Part shown: positions 1-10,790 of the stretch, one piece after another
Position numbering within the stretch: the first letter of the stretch is position 1
How the letters are laid out: the number at the start of each line of letters is the position of its first letter
Source of the DNA: Jaltomata sinuosa
Taxonomy: Eukaryota; Streptophyta; Magnoliopsida; Solanales; Solanaceae
Assembly (NCBI GenBank): GCA_003996215.1
Contig: QJPP01002912.1
Location: 140,792 to 204,791 of the forward strand
Direction: 5' to 3'
Length of the DNA: 64,000 nucleotides
The notes under the pieces: model-generated
Seen by the model: only the letters and a program-made list of their open reading frames with translations
Told to the model about the DNA's origin: nothing
The model's database searches: none
Program-made: the position numbers and the translations under genes

Positions 1-149
1 GCCCAAAAACCCGTCCCTTGATCATTCAGATAACTTAGTTCTTCTTCGGATGAGAAACTGTCTGACCTTGGTTCTTTACCTTGATATCCTATGGAGTTAA
101 CTTTCTCAACTCCCTCCGCCAGGAATTTCATTACCAGCAACCCAAGTGT
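1..149 (-). pseudogene. gag C-terminal fragment of Ath-I
   Basis: Read on the minus strand, this short stretch is open and encodes a Glu/Ser-rich segment containing VEKVNSIGYQG and SDSFSSEEE. This resembles the linker between the gag core and the zinc knuckle of plant Athila/Tat elements. It runs off the left edge of the window. It appears to continue the gag of 278-1354, but the two pieces are separated by a 138-bp fragment of the element's own LTR end (150-287). Family assignment rests on sequence recognition; the split is seen directly. Confidence 0.6.
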
Positions 150-287
150 CCAAAATTTGATGCGCCCAAATTACACATCTAAAAGAAGCGCAAGCGGTCG
201 CTGTTCAAATATAGAACCCAACTAAAGGTTGGGGTCGATCCCACAGGGAATATGGTAGGACTAGGGTCAATTAGTGTTTACTCAGTC
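150..287 (-). repeat. 138-bp LTR-end copy embedded in gag
   Basis: This block repeats 1478-1615 in the same orientation, over the same 138 bp, with about 8 mismatches by eye. The 1478-1615 copy is the 3' end of the Ath-I LTR (minus strand) plus the first bases of the primer-binding site. Here the block sits between two parts of gag. Homology ends on one side at CTCAGTC, which belongs both to the LTR and to the gag codons, and on the other side inside the first bases of the PBS. Confidence 0.85.
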
Positions 288-1354
288 TGTGTCTTCTTAA
301 TGTCTTCAATCTCATTGGTATCCACAGACTTGCCAACTGCATAAGTACCTATCGACATTTCTACATCTCTCGTATGCCATGCTCGATTTGTCTTTGCAAC
401 CCTATCCAAACTCTCTGTAGCTTCAGGGTATGTGTTTTCCATGAATGCACCTCCAGTTACAGTATCAGCTACAACTTTAGTATTTGCATTCAGGGCCTTA
501 TAGAATATCTCCATCAGATGCCTGGGAGGGATTTCGTGCCTCAGAACTTGCTTCATCTTCTTCTTGAACCTCAGCCATGATTAATATAGAGCTTCTATAG
601 GTAGATGCCTGAAATTATATATCTCCTGCTTTAGCTTCAACATCCTTGATGGAGGATAGAACCGCTCCAGAAACTTAGTCTTCAGCTCATACCACAAGTA
701 TATGGAACTATCAGGCAGTTTTGAGAGCCATGCAGTTGCCTCATCAATCAATGAAAATGGGAACAGCCGCAGTCTGATAGCCTCTTGACCCACTCCTGGC
801 ATGTTATATGATTTGTTGATGCTTACAAAGTTATGCACATTTAGAATTGCATCTTCAGTGGGCTTTCCTGAAAAGAGTCCTTTCATGGTCAATAGTTGAA
901 TCATGGCACTAGTAATGTCAAACTTCGTCCCGTCAACCAATGGTGGTAGCACTATGGGCCCAGTGGAGCCATATTCCTCCTCATCATAATCATCTTTATC
1001 ATAATACAGGGAAGCCTTCCATTGCTGCATCTGTCGACCCCTATTATATAGTGCACGATGAGGTACTGCCACGTCTGAGACCGCTTGCTGCCTTCCATGT
1101 CTTGCTCGCTCATCTGCAGCATTTCGATCTGCAAGATCTTGTGCAATTTTCTAATTTTTGGCAGCAAGGGCATCTTCACCTTCCTTATAGCGTGTTGCTT
1201 CATCCTTTTTCTGTTGCTCGATTTCAACAATTAACCGAGCTATAATCTTCTCCTGAGTTTCGTGCTCTCCATCCTTAGCCATGTTTCTCAGTGTTTTGAA
1301 GAGATACGGATCATAAGGGATCAAGGGATTGCCTTGACTCCTCGTACTTGGCAT
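278..1354 (-). pseudogene. gag: Athila/Tat-type gag (broken)
   Basis: Gag forms the cytoplasmic virus-like particle that packages element RNA. The reading starts at MPSTRSQGNPLIPYD (1354, minus), passes through a coiled, Lys/Glu-rich N-terminal part, and shifts frame near 1150-1070. It then enters the conserved gag core: IRLRLFPFSLIDEATAWL, then LKTKFLERFYPPSR near 650-780. A stop near 581 follows. The core resumes in another frame as MKQVLRHEIPPRHLMEIFYKAL with NRAWHTRD, and ends where the LTR patch begins at 278-287. No zinc knuckle is visible. The frame breaks show that the copy is dead. Assignment to Athila/Tat is supported by the tRNA-Asp-like PBS at 1463-1480. Confidence 0.85.
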
Positions 1355-1462
1355 TCACAAGTGTGCTACCTGTGATCAAAACAAAAACAACAGAAAAAGT
1401 AAAATCAGGAAATAAGGACTTATAGTGAATTAAACACAATCTCACTTAATCCTAAACCGTAT

Positions 1463-1480
1463 TCCTCGACGATGGCGCCA
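1463..1480 (-). other. Primer-binding site, tRNA-Asp type
   Basis: On the minus strand the sequence just inside the LTR reads TGGCGCCATCGTCGAGG. The TGGCGCC start and GTCG core match the tRNA-Asp-type PBS typical of Athila elements. It fixes the end of the LTR (TGATGC in plus orientation, 1486) and the direction of the element. Confidence 0.8.
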
Positions 1481-2406
1481 AAATTTGATGCGCCCAAATT
1501 ACACCTCTAAAAGAAGCGCAAGCGGTCGATGTTGAAATATAGAACCCAACTAAAGGTTGGGGTCGATTCCAAAGGGAATATGGTAGGACTCGGGTCAATT
1601 AGTTCTTACTCAGTCATTTAGTCATTTATTTCCCGCAAAGGAGGGGTTTAAAGTAACAACTAAAGATCATAATGTGAATTAGTAACAAGTAACAGAGATC
1701 AATTTCAACAGTTGTTATCAATAAGAGAAGTGACTAGGGTCGTGTTCGCCATGAGATCATAACTTAGTAAGGCTTTTGTACTTGGTTAACTAGTTTAGTG
1801 CTTAACATATAAAATTGGTAAGTTAGGTTCACCTAATTCCTTGGTACGGAAACTAGGTGAATTTCACCACATGCCTTTGTCCAGCCGCGGGTGTCTCTTT
1901 ACTAACCCTTACCCTTAATTATAGATTATCTATTCACGGACAAGGTCAAGATATTTGATGAGGGTTGATAGCCTCAAATATCATTGTTAACAACCATTTT
2001 CCCATCTGTTACCTCCTTGGTCCGGCAAGTAAGGATAAGGCGAGTTCTAACGTTGCACACGATTAAAAAGCAATCAAAACGAAGGGAAGAACAATACAGG
2101 CCTAAACACCTCCCTAGATTACCTAAGTACTTTGCCTACTTTGTTAATCCTTCATGGTTCCCACAACCCTAGTTGTGGATTTTGGCTACTCATGTTCATA
2201 AGCATGCAATTAATATTTGTTTGAGCAGTCATCAAGATATACTTACAAAGAAGAATAAAGAAAACTGGAATCTTTAAGAACAAACTCAAGAATACTTCAA
2301 TATCGAGAACTTGTGTCCGAAATCAATACCAAAATCAAAGTAACAAAATATCTGAAAGTAACTTGAAATAATTTGTGAACCAACGAAAATAAAACCTAAG
2401 GGAAAG

Positions 2407-2414
2407 TATTTATA
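2407..2414 (-). promoter_or_regulatory. TATA-like box in Ath-I LTR
   Basis: The minus strand reads TATAAATA here. It lies about 35 bp downstream, in transcription direction, of the last palindrome pair of the U3 array, a plausible place for the LTR core promoter. Confidence 0.6.
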
Positions 2415-2450
2415 CATAAAATGGTTTGGCAGGGACCACGGGTCGAATTG

Positions 2451-2958
2451 ACGGTCCGCCGTTTGGAACGACGGTCCGTAATCTTCTCAGGTCAACTGTG
2501 GTCCTGCTGGTCAATTGTCTTCCGGAATGAAAACTTCAAGTTGAACCATGAGTCGTTCTTCTGAATGATGGCTCGTCCTTGGACTCGTGGTTTCTTGGCC
2601 CACTTTGGTACTTTCTCTGCTTCAGTAATGATGAGTCACAAAGACGGACCATCTTTTGGAAGTACGGTCCATTCTCCAATCTGTAATTCCTTCTAGTGCT
2701 TTTAACCTCTTTAGAACCTCAATTTAGGTGTCAATAGGATGGGCCCGTCCTTCACAAGAACAGACCGTGGTTTGAGTCGTCCTTTCCTCCATACTTGACA
2801 TATCTTCTGATCTTTGGACGAAGAGTCAACGGGATGGGTCTGTACTTTGAAAGTATGGACCATCAACCTAATCGTGCATTCATTCCTTCCCTGCACCATT
2901 TCTAAAGTTTGGATTACGTGTACACAGGATGGGCCCGTCCTTTGAAAGCACGGCCCGT
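2451..2958. promoter_or_regulatory. 96-bp array of paired ACGGNCCGT words
   Basis: Six pairs of 9-bp near-palindromes resembling ACGGNCCGT start at 2451/2471, 2548/2568, 2644/2664, 2740/2760, 2835/2855 and 2930/2950. Every pair is exactly 20 bp start to start. Pair-to-pair distances are 97, 96, 96, 95 and 95 bp. The pair at 2548/2568 is the most degraded. Spacers often contain TTTGGAA or TTTGAAA. Sequence between pairs is only weakly conserved. The array occupies U3 just upstream of the TATA-like box. Function unknown. Confidence 0.85.
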
Positions 2959-3240
2959 CAACTGCCCCATCTTCACTGTAATGTTCCAGCTTCTACTTAG
3001 TTTCCAACATTTTGCTCATGGATCCAATTTTCCTGCACACTTAACCAAAAGCATCAAATCCACAGATAAAATGCTAAAGGACTTGCAAAAATCCTAAGTA
3101 CTAAGCATCGAAAGTGACGTATTTCTATGGCATATCAGAGGTTTCCATAGGCATCGCGGTTATGATAGGCCATGGGGACCCACCGTGGAAATCCTCCAGC
3201 AACCTCAAGCCTCAGCCATCTATTCTGACGACCTGGTTTG

Positions 3241-3268
3241 ACGGGCCGTCGTGGTTCTGACGGCCCGT
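3241..3268. promoter_or_regulatory. Paired ACGGGCCGT/ACGGCCCGT words in A3
   Basis: ACGGGCCGT at 3241 and ACGGCCCGT at 3260 are near-palindromes 19 bp apart, the spacing seen in the other A-family LTRs. Only one clear pair remains in this copy. Confidence 0.75.
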
Positions 3269-4035
3269 CGGGTAGCTCGTCTGGCAAAAAATTTTCTGCA
3301 ATCTTCCTTTAAGCCAGGGGCAATTTGATTTTATCCCCTATTAGCCTAATCTTTCCCCATTTACCTTATTCTAAATTTAAAAAGGGAAAGAAACCCACTC
3401 CCCCAAGCTTCAAGCTCTAAGCTAAGGATCTCCATCTTAAAGTCTCCATCCCTCAAGGTTCTAGCTTAGAAGTCTTCAACCCTGGTATGTTTTGTTATAG
3501 AAGTTCTTCAAGTTACACCTCCTAAATATTCTAGGGTAGAAAGGAGAAGTCTTGGATATTGTAAGATACGAGAAACCATAAGGTGACCATAGTTATAAGC
3601 TTGAACATCATGATGTAATACATATGGGCTTTGCTTTGTACGACTAGTGATCCCATTGGTTAAGAGCTCAAGGTTAATTGGTTTTCATAAAAGTCTCCAC
3701 CCCCAACCTTAAGGATTCCTCTCAAGCTTCAAGTCTCCAAGCTCCAAGTCAAGTCCCCAAAATCCTTTTCTATCAAGTGGTTAATCTTCCACCAAGGTAT
3801 GTGGGTTTTTAACAATGGGTTCCTTTCACCCTTGTGCCCAAAATCCCCAATTCTTATTTTGATTTATGAAGTTATGAAACTAGGGTTTTGACCTAAAATT
3901 GGGGAAAGTTTACGAAATGAGTTTCTATGTTTAAATTCATGGTTTTTTATTGATTTTTAAGGATTTGATTATGATTTCCTTATTGGTTTTGAAAGCCCAA
4001 GCATGAAAGTTGATTTCTAGCATGAAACTATGAAT

Positions 4036-4165
4036 TTGCATGTCTTCAAGAGAAAGTTAGCATGATTAGATATCATGGCCCTTATGTATTTATGAAATTG
4101 CATTTTTTCAAGAGAAAGTTGACATGATTAGATATCATGGCTTTTATGTATTTATGAAATTGCAT
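4036..4165 (+). repeat. Tandem duplication of about 65 bp
   Basis: Two adjacent copies of a unit containing TTCAAGAGAAAGTT, CATGATTAGATATCATGG and TATTTATGAAATTGCAT. They differ at a few positions. They lie inside the A3 LTR; the other A-family copies have one unit. Confidence 0.85.
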
Positions 4166-4282
4166 GCCTAATTCTTTAAGTATGAATTTAGAAAGAAAAG
4201 CATATTTTGAATTATGGCTATGCTAAGCTTTATGAACTATGATATGAAAGTTGCATGATACCCGATGTGTTTTCATGCTTTA

Positions 4283-4347
4283 TGAATAAAATTTGGCATG
4301 AGAGTATGCCCTTATTATGAACAAGATTTGGCATGAGAGTATGCCTT
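4283..4347 (+). repeat. Short tandem duplication
   Basis: The segment TTTGGCATGAGAGTATGCC occurs twice about 40 bp apart, with similar flanks (GAATAAAA / GAACAAGA). A local duplication inside the A3 LTR. Confidence 0.75.
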
Positions 4348-5034
4348 CTTAATTATGAGCTATATGTATGCATGTTTTGGGAGTAGTATTTAGCACTGAG
4401 AGGATGGGGTGAGAGTACCCTTAGTCCCATAAACTACGTTGCCTGCGTTTGTCATGATATGATATGATATGTGCCTTAAAGCTTATGAAAGTGGATCCAC
4501 GTTTTAATGTATGGTGTTCTTGGCTTAGCGGGGCATAGGATAGTTTTGCCATCAAGGGTTATATAGTTGGGTTTGGTGACATGTTCCTTGGCAGGGTTCA
4601 AGGTCATCTTTGCTAACTGGGGTTATGCAGTTAGATTCTATATAGCTCATGTGGTGTCATGTCGATTATAAGAAACTCCCGTATGTGTGTTTTCAAGTTA
4701 TCTAAGCATTATGAACTCTTTTATGAATTATCATTTTGAAGTTGGCTTTTGCCTTATGATTTGATTTCCAATATGATATTTTCTCATGGTCTTTACTATG
4801 CATGGATTATGCCTAAATACGTTTTAAAGCATGTTTCACTCTATTTATGCATTGCTCACATACTTAGTACATTCCATAGTACTAACGCATATTACGCTGC
4901 ATCCTTTGATGATGCAGATTAAGTCATACCTTTTCAGGTTCGTGGCTAGAGTTCCAGGCCACTCCCTCAGTCAGCTTTGGTGAGTCCTCATACCCTTTCT
5001 GGTGCTGAAGTCAATCTAGCATTTATCTCTTGAA

Positions 5035-5690
5035 AACTCTTCTCGCAGGCTGTGTTCCACTAAGACTTAGCTACTTTTGGAGTCAACTTTTTCAAGGGTG
5101 CTGATAGTGAAGAAAATCCTTCCACAAACCTTCTGTAATACTCTACTAATCCCAGAAAGCTACGAACTTATGTCGGGATTATGGGTCTAGGACAAGCCTT
5201 CACAACCCCGATCTTCTGTAATTTGACCTGAATGCCAGCATCTGATACAATATGGCCAAAAAAGACCATATAATGTAACCAGAAGTCACACTTTGAGAGC
5301 TTAGCATACAACCTCTAATCTAGGGGTACCTAAAGCACTACTCAGAGATGATCTCTATGCTTAGCCTCTGATCAAGAATTTACCAGAATATCATTAATAA
5401 ATACAATGACAAAGAAGTGTAAGAACGACATAAAGATACTATACATCAGTTTCATAAATAATGTTGGGAAATATTTTAACCCAAAAGACATTAGAAGAAA
5501 CCCAAAATGGCCATATCTGAGCATGAAGGTTGCCTTTGGAATACCAGTCTCTCAAACAAGTACCTGGTGGTACTTAAATATAATTCAATCTTTGAGAAGC
5601 ATCGGGCATGCTATAGTTGGTCAAAAAAACCTATCAATCCATGGTAGTGGATATTTTTTCTTTATAGTCACCTTATTCAATTTTCGGGGT
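5035..5690 (-). pseudogene. pol: Tek-E reverse transcriptase fragment
   Basis: The minus strand encodes a degenerate Ty3/gypsy RT. Recognisable pieces include the fingers/palm segment around FVIVFINDILV (near 5385-5430), where the usual catalytic Asp-Asp pair reads Asn-Asp, and the connection segment around VRSFLGLVEYYRRFVEGFSS (near 5110-5170). Several in-frame stops interrupt it. Protease and the N-terminal part of RT are missing, and gag sequence begins within about 70 bp. The far end is cut at 5034 against A3. The segment is homologous to Tek-D RT at 57351-58061. Not functional. Confidence 0.85.
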
Positions 5691-5756
5691 CATTAAAACT
5701 CTTCCCTGTTGAGGTCATATGCAAAGACAACATCTGTAACTCAGTATTCAGGCCCT

Positions 5757-6607
5757 TCACATACAGGTGAATCCTCTCTTTCTCAGTACCCAGAAGCTGA
5801 GTAGCAAACATGAAAAGGAATGAAATTTATCCTCATAGGCTGAAACAAACATGTTACCCTGCCGAAGAGCCGAAAACTCATCCTTCATGCAATCCCTCAA
5901 GGTGCAAGGCACATACTTCTCCAAGAATAAAGCATGACATTGTGCCCAAGTCATCGGAGGCAAAGCTGATGGCCGACACTCTATATGAGCTCTACACCAC
6001 TGCTTGGCATCACCCTGAAGATGAAAAGTGACAAACTCTACTCCATGGTGCTGCACAATGCCCAACTTATGCACCCCCTCATAGGAGTAAAGAATTAATG
6101 CAAAAGCTTCCTCTTTCTCTATTCCCTAAAACGTCGGAGGTTTCAGTTTCATGAAGTTGGTCAGCATATCATGCTCAGTCCTGGTCATAACCGGACCTAG
6201 CATTAGATGGAAGAAATAATTAGTACCCGATGCCGCATAAATCGTAGGAGTTGCTGCAACTGCTGGTTGAGTGCCTGGAACCTAATTTTCTATACCAGTA
6301 GGGGTGGCTCAAGTACCTACCAACTGAAACACCTCGAGCGATATAGGGGTAAGGCCTTCACCTCCAGACGGTGTTGCCTCCTCCTTTTCCGCGGCCTTCT
6401 CAAGTACAATCTAAACCTCCTCCTCAATAGGATCCGGGGTGGGGGAGGGGTAAGTTCTTGTGGCTCTGCCATAGCTTGAGCTCCACCCCTTGCGGGTGTT
6501 GCTCTTCCTCTGCCTATGCCCCTGTCCCTTCCTCTCCTTCTTGCTGCTAGTTCCACCACTGGAACTGCAGCTCTCGCTCCTTTATGCCTTGTATCTACCA
6601 TCTTCAT
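5757..6607 (-). pseudogene. gag: Tek-E gag (broken)
   Basis: The minus-strand reading starts at MKMVDTRHKGARAAVPVVELAARRRGRDRG (6607), an Arg/Gly-rich head typical of chromovirus gag. After frame breaks near 6300-6080 it enters the capsid-like core: VEFVTFHLQGDAKQWCRAH, then MTWAQCHALFLEKYVP and DEFSALRQGNMFVSAYEDKFH. No zinc knuckle is present, because a deletion fuses this region to the RT fragment at about 5690-5750. The 5' UTR lies at 6608-6780. Confidence 0.8.
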
Positions 6608-7060
6608 AAAAAAGAGTGAAGGGAGTTAGATAACAATTTGTATCACTAGTTCCAATTGGAATCAAGTTTTAGCATGAAGAAGGAAAGAACAGATAGTTTT
6701 CTAAAGTCCTATAGCCTCTCGAAGAAAAGTACAGATCTCTCTGTTCCATTCTGCAATATCATTCTAGACTCTCAGTCTTTCTTCTAACTTACCAACTACA
6801 CACAACAGGTTCCACAACAATTACAACAATAGCAATGACAAGTAAGCATATACCTTTTTAAGTAACCTGGACCAACCAATGATCCCTAGAATAACATCTA
6901 AGTGTTTAACATGGAATTCTCGGTCTACACAAAGATCAACTCGACATTAAGTACAATTACCCAACCTCTCATGGACCAATATGTAAATATAATAGTTTTA
7001 AGAATTAACCTAGTACACTAATCGAACCATCAACAAATACAATCAACAAGAATAAATAAA

Positions 7061-7212
7061 CCCATAACAGGTGTGGTACCCAAGCCAACCAATATAGAAC
7101 CTATACCAGGAGTGGTACCTAAGCCAACCGATAAGTATCCCATACCGGGCATGATACCTGAGCCAACCAATATATTTCCCATACCAGGCGTGGTACCCGA
7201 GCCAACCAAATA
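7061..7212. repeat. Four tandem units of about 39 bp
   Basis: Units start near 7061, 7101, 7138 and 7178. Each contains a form of CCCATACCAGGCGTGGTACC followed by (A/G)AGCCAACC. The array yields a spurious repetitive reading frame on the minus strand, which I do not treat as a gene. Confidence 0.85.
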
Positions 7213-7966
7213 TCATACACAATCTCATGAATAAAATCACACTTGTAAACCAACAAGCAACCAAACCAAATTCATTTCACATACTTGACACCCGGATACC
7301 TAGACATTCATAAATCCAATCCCTAAGTATGAAATGCACATACAATACTAAGTGATAGTTACATGCACATTTATTGCATTTGGAACACAATAAACATCAC
7401 CTACCTTGAATAACTTGAAAGATATACTAAACCAAGGCCTTCCCATTTTCTGAAGCCTTAACTTGTTCGTGGTCTAAAAATGATTACATAATACTATAAT
7501 CAGTCCAAATGGCCTGAAATTACTCGGATTATACTCCAATCCTAATCCTCATGCCAATCTATGATCATTCCACTCATCCCAGTGCTTGCCCACCACTAAT
7601 TCACCCAAAGCTATAATTTTTACGGATACATCAAGCAAATAATGGTGTTTTAAACATAATTAAACAATTATAATCACAACCCAAGGATTCTACATCCTAG
7701 AATCCTGTTTTTCATCAAGTTCTATCTTCTTAGGTCAACCCAAGTTTTCCCCCAAACTTAAAATTATTGTTTCTAAGGTGTGGGAATTAAAATACTGAAG
7801 TGGGGAGCGAAATCCTTACCTTTTCAATAGAGTTTTGTGGAAATTCAGTAGAAATCGCCTCCCTTCGCCTATGCCCTTCCCCAAAACGTTCTTGAGAATT
7901 TCTAAACATTTTTAGGGAACTTTTTACATTAATTGCAAATTATTCTTCTATAGAATTCCATACACC

Positions 7967-8092
7967 ACTATAGCAGTGACGCCGTAGCAGACTCGACCAT
8001 TATGGCGGTGCTGATCGACTTTGACTTCCACTATAGCGGGAATTTCTCTGCTATAGTGTTCATCGTTGTAGCATGGCATCACCTGCTATAGC
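7967..8092. promoter_or_regulatory. CTATAG-word array in Tek-E LTR
   Basis: Near-palindromes around CTATAG occur at 7968, 8031, 8051 and 8086, with degraded forms near 7982, 7998 and 8067. Centre distances 8033.5 to 8053.5 (20 bp) and 8069.5 to 8088.5 (19 bp) match the pair geometry of other families. The rest of the array is irregular. Confidence 0.5.
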
Positions 8093-8209
8093 GGTTGACA
8101 TAGAATAGAAACTTGGAAAATCTCCCAAAAGTGCCCATTTAACAACATACCTCAAATCCTAACGTTCTGAACCAACCCCTTCACGTCAACTTTTATATCG
8201 GGTGTTCTA

Positions 8210-8440
8210 CTCACTCGAATTTATTTTCGAAAAGTCCCCTGAACTCCTTAATGTATTAGCTAATGGAAAAACTTTCTTTACATAAGATACCTTACCCAAT
8301 CTTTACTTGGATTGCTCTAGACCATATCTTGCTCAAAAATCATCCGAGACTAGCTTATCCTAAATTTTCAAACTCCCAAATCCAGAAGTTTTCAAACTCG
8401 AAACTTTTTATGAATGGCTTAACTGTAATGATGGAACAGG
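8210..8440. other. Unassigned junction sequence
   Basis: Between the Tek-E LTR end and the first clear homology to the Tek-C LTR I see no gene, repeat or terminus that I can name. Confidence 0.4.
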
Positions 8441-9277
8441 TCATTATAGTTGAGCATGTGGCATTGCAAGGACCTGTATGGAGTGAGACCTTTCCACATG
8501 GTCAAGCCTATGGCATTATAAGGACCTGTAAGGCGTGAGTTTTTTTTTGCATGGTCTTTCTTTTGTATTGCTCACTCAAAAAGCATGAGTTCATTCTGCA
8601 GGTTGAGCCTATGTATTATTTTATTTATCTTGTATTGCATTCTTATGTTATAATTGTTGTAGTTAGCTGTATCTTGAGTATAAGAGGTGATTTGTGGTTG
8701 AGGTTGTGGTTGTTATGATTCCTGGAGTAAGGGAAGGTGAGGTAGTTTTGGGCTGACGTTTTGTTTGTGCAGGTTTTGGTTAGGATGTTGGTATTTTTCC
8801 TATTTCAATTTTCTTCAGATTGTGGTTTCAATTTCGAGTTGTGTTGTTTTTGTTATTTTTTGCCTTACATATTCAGTACATTCTTTCGTACTGAAGTCCC
8901 CATTGCCTGGGGGTGCTGCATTCATGCTTGCAGTTTACCAGGTAGACAGTTCTCTTCATTGCATATGGTCGAGTTTAGTGGATCGTTGGTATGCTCCATT
9001 CTTTCTGGAGTTACTGAGTCTAGAGTCTTCTTTGGTTTTGTAGGTAACAGGTATGTCAGTGTCTTGTCCCAACTCGTGGTTAGTAGTTTTTCATCTTAGA
9101 GGCTTGTAAACATCTATTGTGGGTCTGGTAGTCAGTTGCGTCCTGGTTGGCCTTGTATTATATTTTTATTATATTCAAGTTTGTTTTCTTTACGTTCTTC
9201 TGGTATTGTCTTAGCCTCAATGTCCTATGTGTATTATTTGGCTTGGTTTCAGTTGGTTTGCTCAATCAAGTGAGGTA
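8441..9277 (+). repeat. Tek-C 5' LTR, left part (truncated)
   Basis: Homologous to 29570-30405, the end of the Tek-C 3' LTR. Shared landmarks include GACCTGTAAGGCGTGAG, the block around CATTGCCTGGGGGTGCTGC (8910) and TTTCAGTTGGTTTGCTCAATCAAGTGAG. The 5' part of this LTR is missing. It stops at 9277, where Ath-B inserted, and resumes at 27246-27285. Confidence 0.85.
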
Positions 9278-10776
9278 TGATAATGCTCATGTGTACTCTC
9301 CTAGAATGAGGTATCAGTGATCGTTAGAGCAAAACATATTTATATATTCTCGACGGGAGTTGGGGTCAACCCACAATGAATTGGTGACTAGCCAAGTGGA
9401 TTGTAAAGAAAAGACTTCATAACGAGAGTAGTTTGTTCGCAATAATAAAAGTAAAGAAAAGGGGGAATTCAGAAATCTATCACAATTCATAATTTAAAAC
9501 AAGACAATAAAGTAAAAGTGGGTGTAAACAAGGAGAGAGGACGACTAGGGATGTGTGTCAAATGGAACTCGAATATGGGTTAGGGTTATTGCTCATTCAT
9601 GTAAATTCTTGCTAAACAACATGGATAACATTGGTTTTAGGATGCTTGTTAATCTCTTGATCAGAAAATCATATATCCAATGGTTTTATTCAAACACCAT
9701 TGTTTAGGCAATAACCAACCAACATATTCTTGGGGAGGTCAAACTAATTCTAGCTTAGACCCTTAAATGGGTATTTCTGGCGAATTGATCTATTTATAGT
9801 CTCAATCTAAGTGAAATCCCAAGTACCCACTAGGATTTCACATCCGAAATTAAAAACACCTTTTACAAGCAAGAACACAATCAAGTGAGGTACATCAATG
9901 TTTGCAACCATTAATTTTAGAGTTAAAATATGGTGAAATCACTAGACCCATGTTATATTAGAAATTATAAATACAAATTAGCAACACCCATACCCATTTA
10001 TCAAGCACCCATTATCAACACATCCCTAGAAAAAAAGTTTAGCTACTCATGCTAGAGGAATAAAGAACAATACCATATGGGTAAGTCAAATTCCCTTTCA
10101 TTCAAGCTTAATATTCAATATCCAAGCTCAATTTTTACAAGACTGACGATTCCAAGAGTTAGGAAGAAGGAATTGGAGTGAAACCCTCTTGTTCTTTCTT
10201 AGTGAGAAAGCTTACTTACTTCTCAAAGCTATTTCAACAACTATTCAAAACTATGTAAAAAAGTGCCTGAAATGGGTTTTAGAATTTTCCCCATTTGTCA
10301 TACAAAGATGGACAAAAAATGCCCTTCGGGACCATATGATGTGATGTGCAGTTTGCACGACACAATGTACGCATCGCACATCTCCACAATTGTGAATAGG
10401 GACTTCAGCTGATGTTTAGTCTTCATGCAAAGTGGGGTGTGGTTCACACCAGACAATCTGCGTTGTATAGCAACGCACCCCTTAACAGATCCTTCAGCTA
10501 ACTCCATGATTTATGTGGTCTGAGGTGCGTTCCGCACCAATGCAAGTGCGTGTCGCATGAGGTCCACATCTCTCAGTAGGATCTTTGTCTTGTTTGCTCA
10601 CTTCACACTTCAACTCCCTTTAGGCTTTTTTTGGATCCATTTCCTTGTTTTCCATGTTTGATCAAGAGTACTTGCATACACATCAATAAAGTCCATAAGA
10701 ACCTCTAAATCTCCTCAAATCATAGCAATGATTCATTATTAAAGGCTCAATAAGTTGGTAGATTACAGACTTATCA
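9278..10776 (-). repeat. Ath-B 3' LTR
   Basis: 1499 bp, ends TGATAA...TTATCA. A direct repeat of 25869-27240, with a segment of about 125 bp (near 10545-10690) that is missing from the other LTR. Contains the GTGCG/CGCAC word array at 10346-10558. Confidence 0.9.
10346..10558. promoter_or_regulatory. Array of paired GTGCG(N5)GCAC words, 3' LTR
   Basis: 13-bp near-palindromes of the form GTGCGNNNNNCAC/GTGCGNNTCGCAC are centred at 10352/10373, 10443/about 10464 and 10531/10552. Pair spacing is 21 bp where clear, and pair-to-pair distance 88-91 bp. A perfect 7-bp-arm inverted repeat (TGCGTTG...CAACGCA) lies at 10459-10477. Confidence 0.8.
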
Positions 10777-10790
10777 AACCCCCGAACTTG
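10777..10790 (-). other. Polypurine tract of Ath-B
   Basis: The minus strand reads GTTCGGGGGTTTG directly before the 3' LTR start, as expected for the plus-strand primer of reverse transcription. Confidence 0.65.

Larger units (their letters stand above)
1..3137 (-). mobile_element. Ath-I: Athila/Tat LTR retrotransposon (partial)
   Basis: 5' LTR, tRNA-Asp-type PBS and gag are in order on the minus strand. The element continues beyond the left edge. No pol is visible in the window. Gag is frame-broken and carries an internal patch of LTR sequence. Confidence 0.8.
1486..3137 (-). repeat. Ath-I 5' LTR
   Basis: About 1.65 kb. Read on the minus strand it begins TGATAT at 3137 and ends GCATCA at 1486, so it has TG...CA termini and sits directly next to the PBS. 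U3 lies at the high-coordinate side and carries the palindrome array at 2451-2958, followed in transcription direction by a TATA-like box at 2407-2414. The other LTR is not in the window, except for the patch at 150-287. The upper boundary was placed from the TG...CA termini and is uncertain by tens of bases. Confidence 0.75.
3138..5034 (+). mobile_element. A3: truncated chromovirus LTR
   Basis: This is a divergent plus-strand relative of the A-family LTRs at 16162-18270, 23303-24398 and 38555-40492. Shared landmarks in the reverse sense include the region around the CATGATACCCGATGTGTTTTCATGC-like segment near 4252 and the block ending in GTGGCTAGAG...GGTGAGTCCTCATA near 4944-4990. Its right end is lost where Tek-E RT sequence starts at about 5035. 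Its left end lacks a recognisable TGTAACACC start. One palindrome pair is present at 3241-3268. The stretch also holds two short tandem duplications. Confidence 0.7.
6608..8209 (-). repeat. Tek-E 5' UTR and 5' LTR
   Basis: About 170 bp of leader lies next to gag, then an LTR of roughly 1.4 kb. The expected CTCTGATACCA (tRNA-Met PBS complement) is not recognisable. The upper end, GGTGTTCTA at 8201-8209, looks like a mutated GGTGTTACA terminus. The LTR contains a 4-unit tandem repeat (7061-7212) and a CTATAG word array (7967-8092). Boundaries are approximate. Confidence 0.6.

Noticed and set aside
5406..5696. Plus-strand frame of 96 codons
   Set aside because: Lies antisense over the Tek-E reverse transcriptase, which is the recognisable reading.
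7043..7264. Repetitive Trp/Tyr/Gly-rich frame on the minus strand
   Set aside because: Arises from the 39-bp tandem repeat in the Tek-E LTR; no sign of coding selection.
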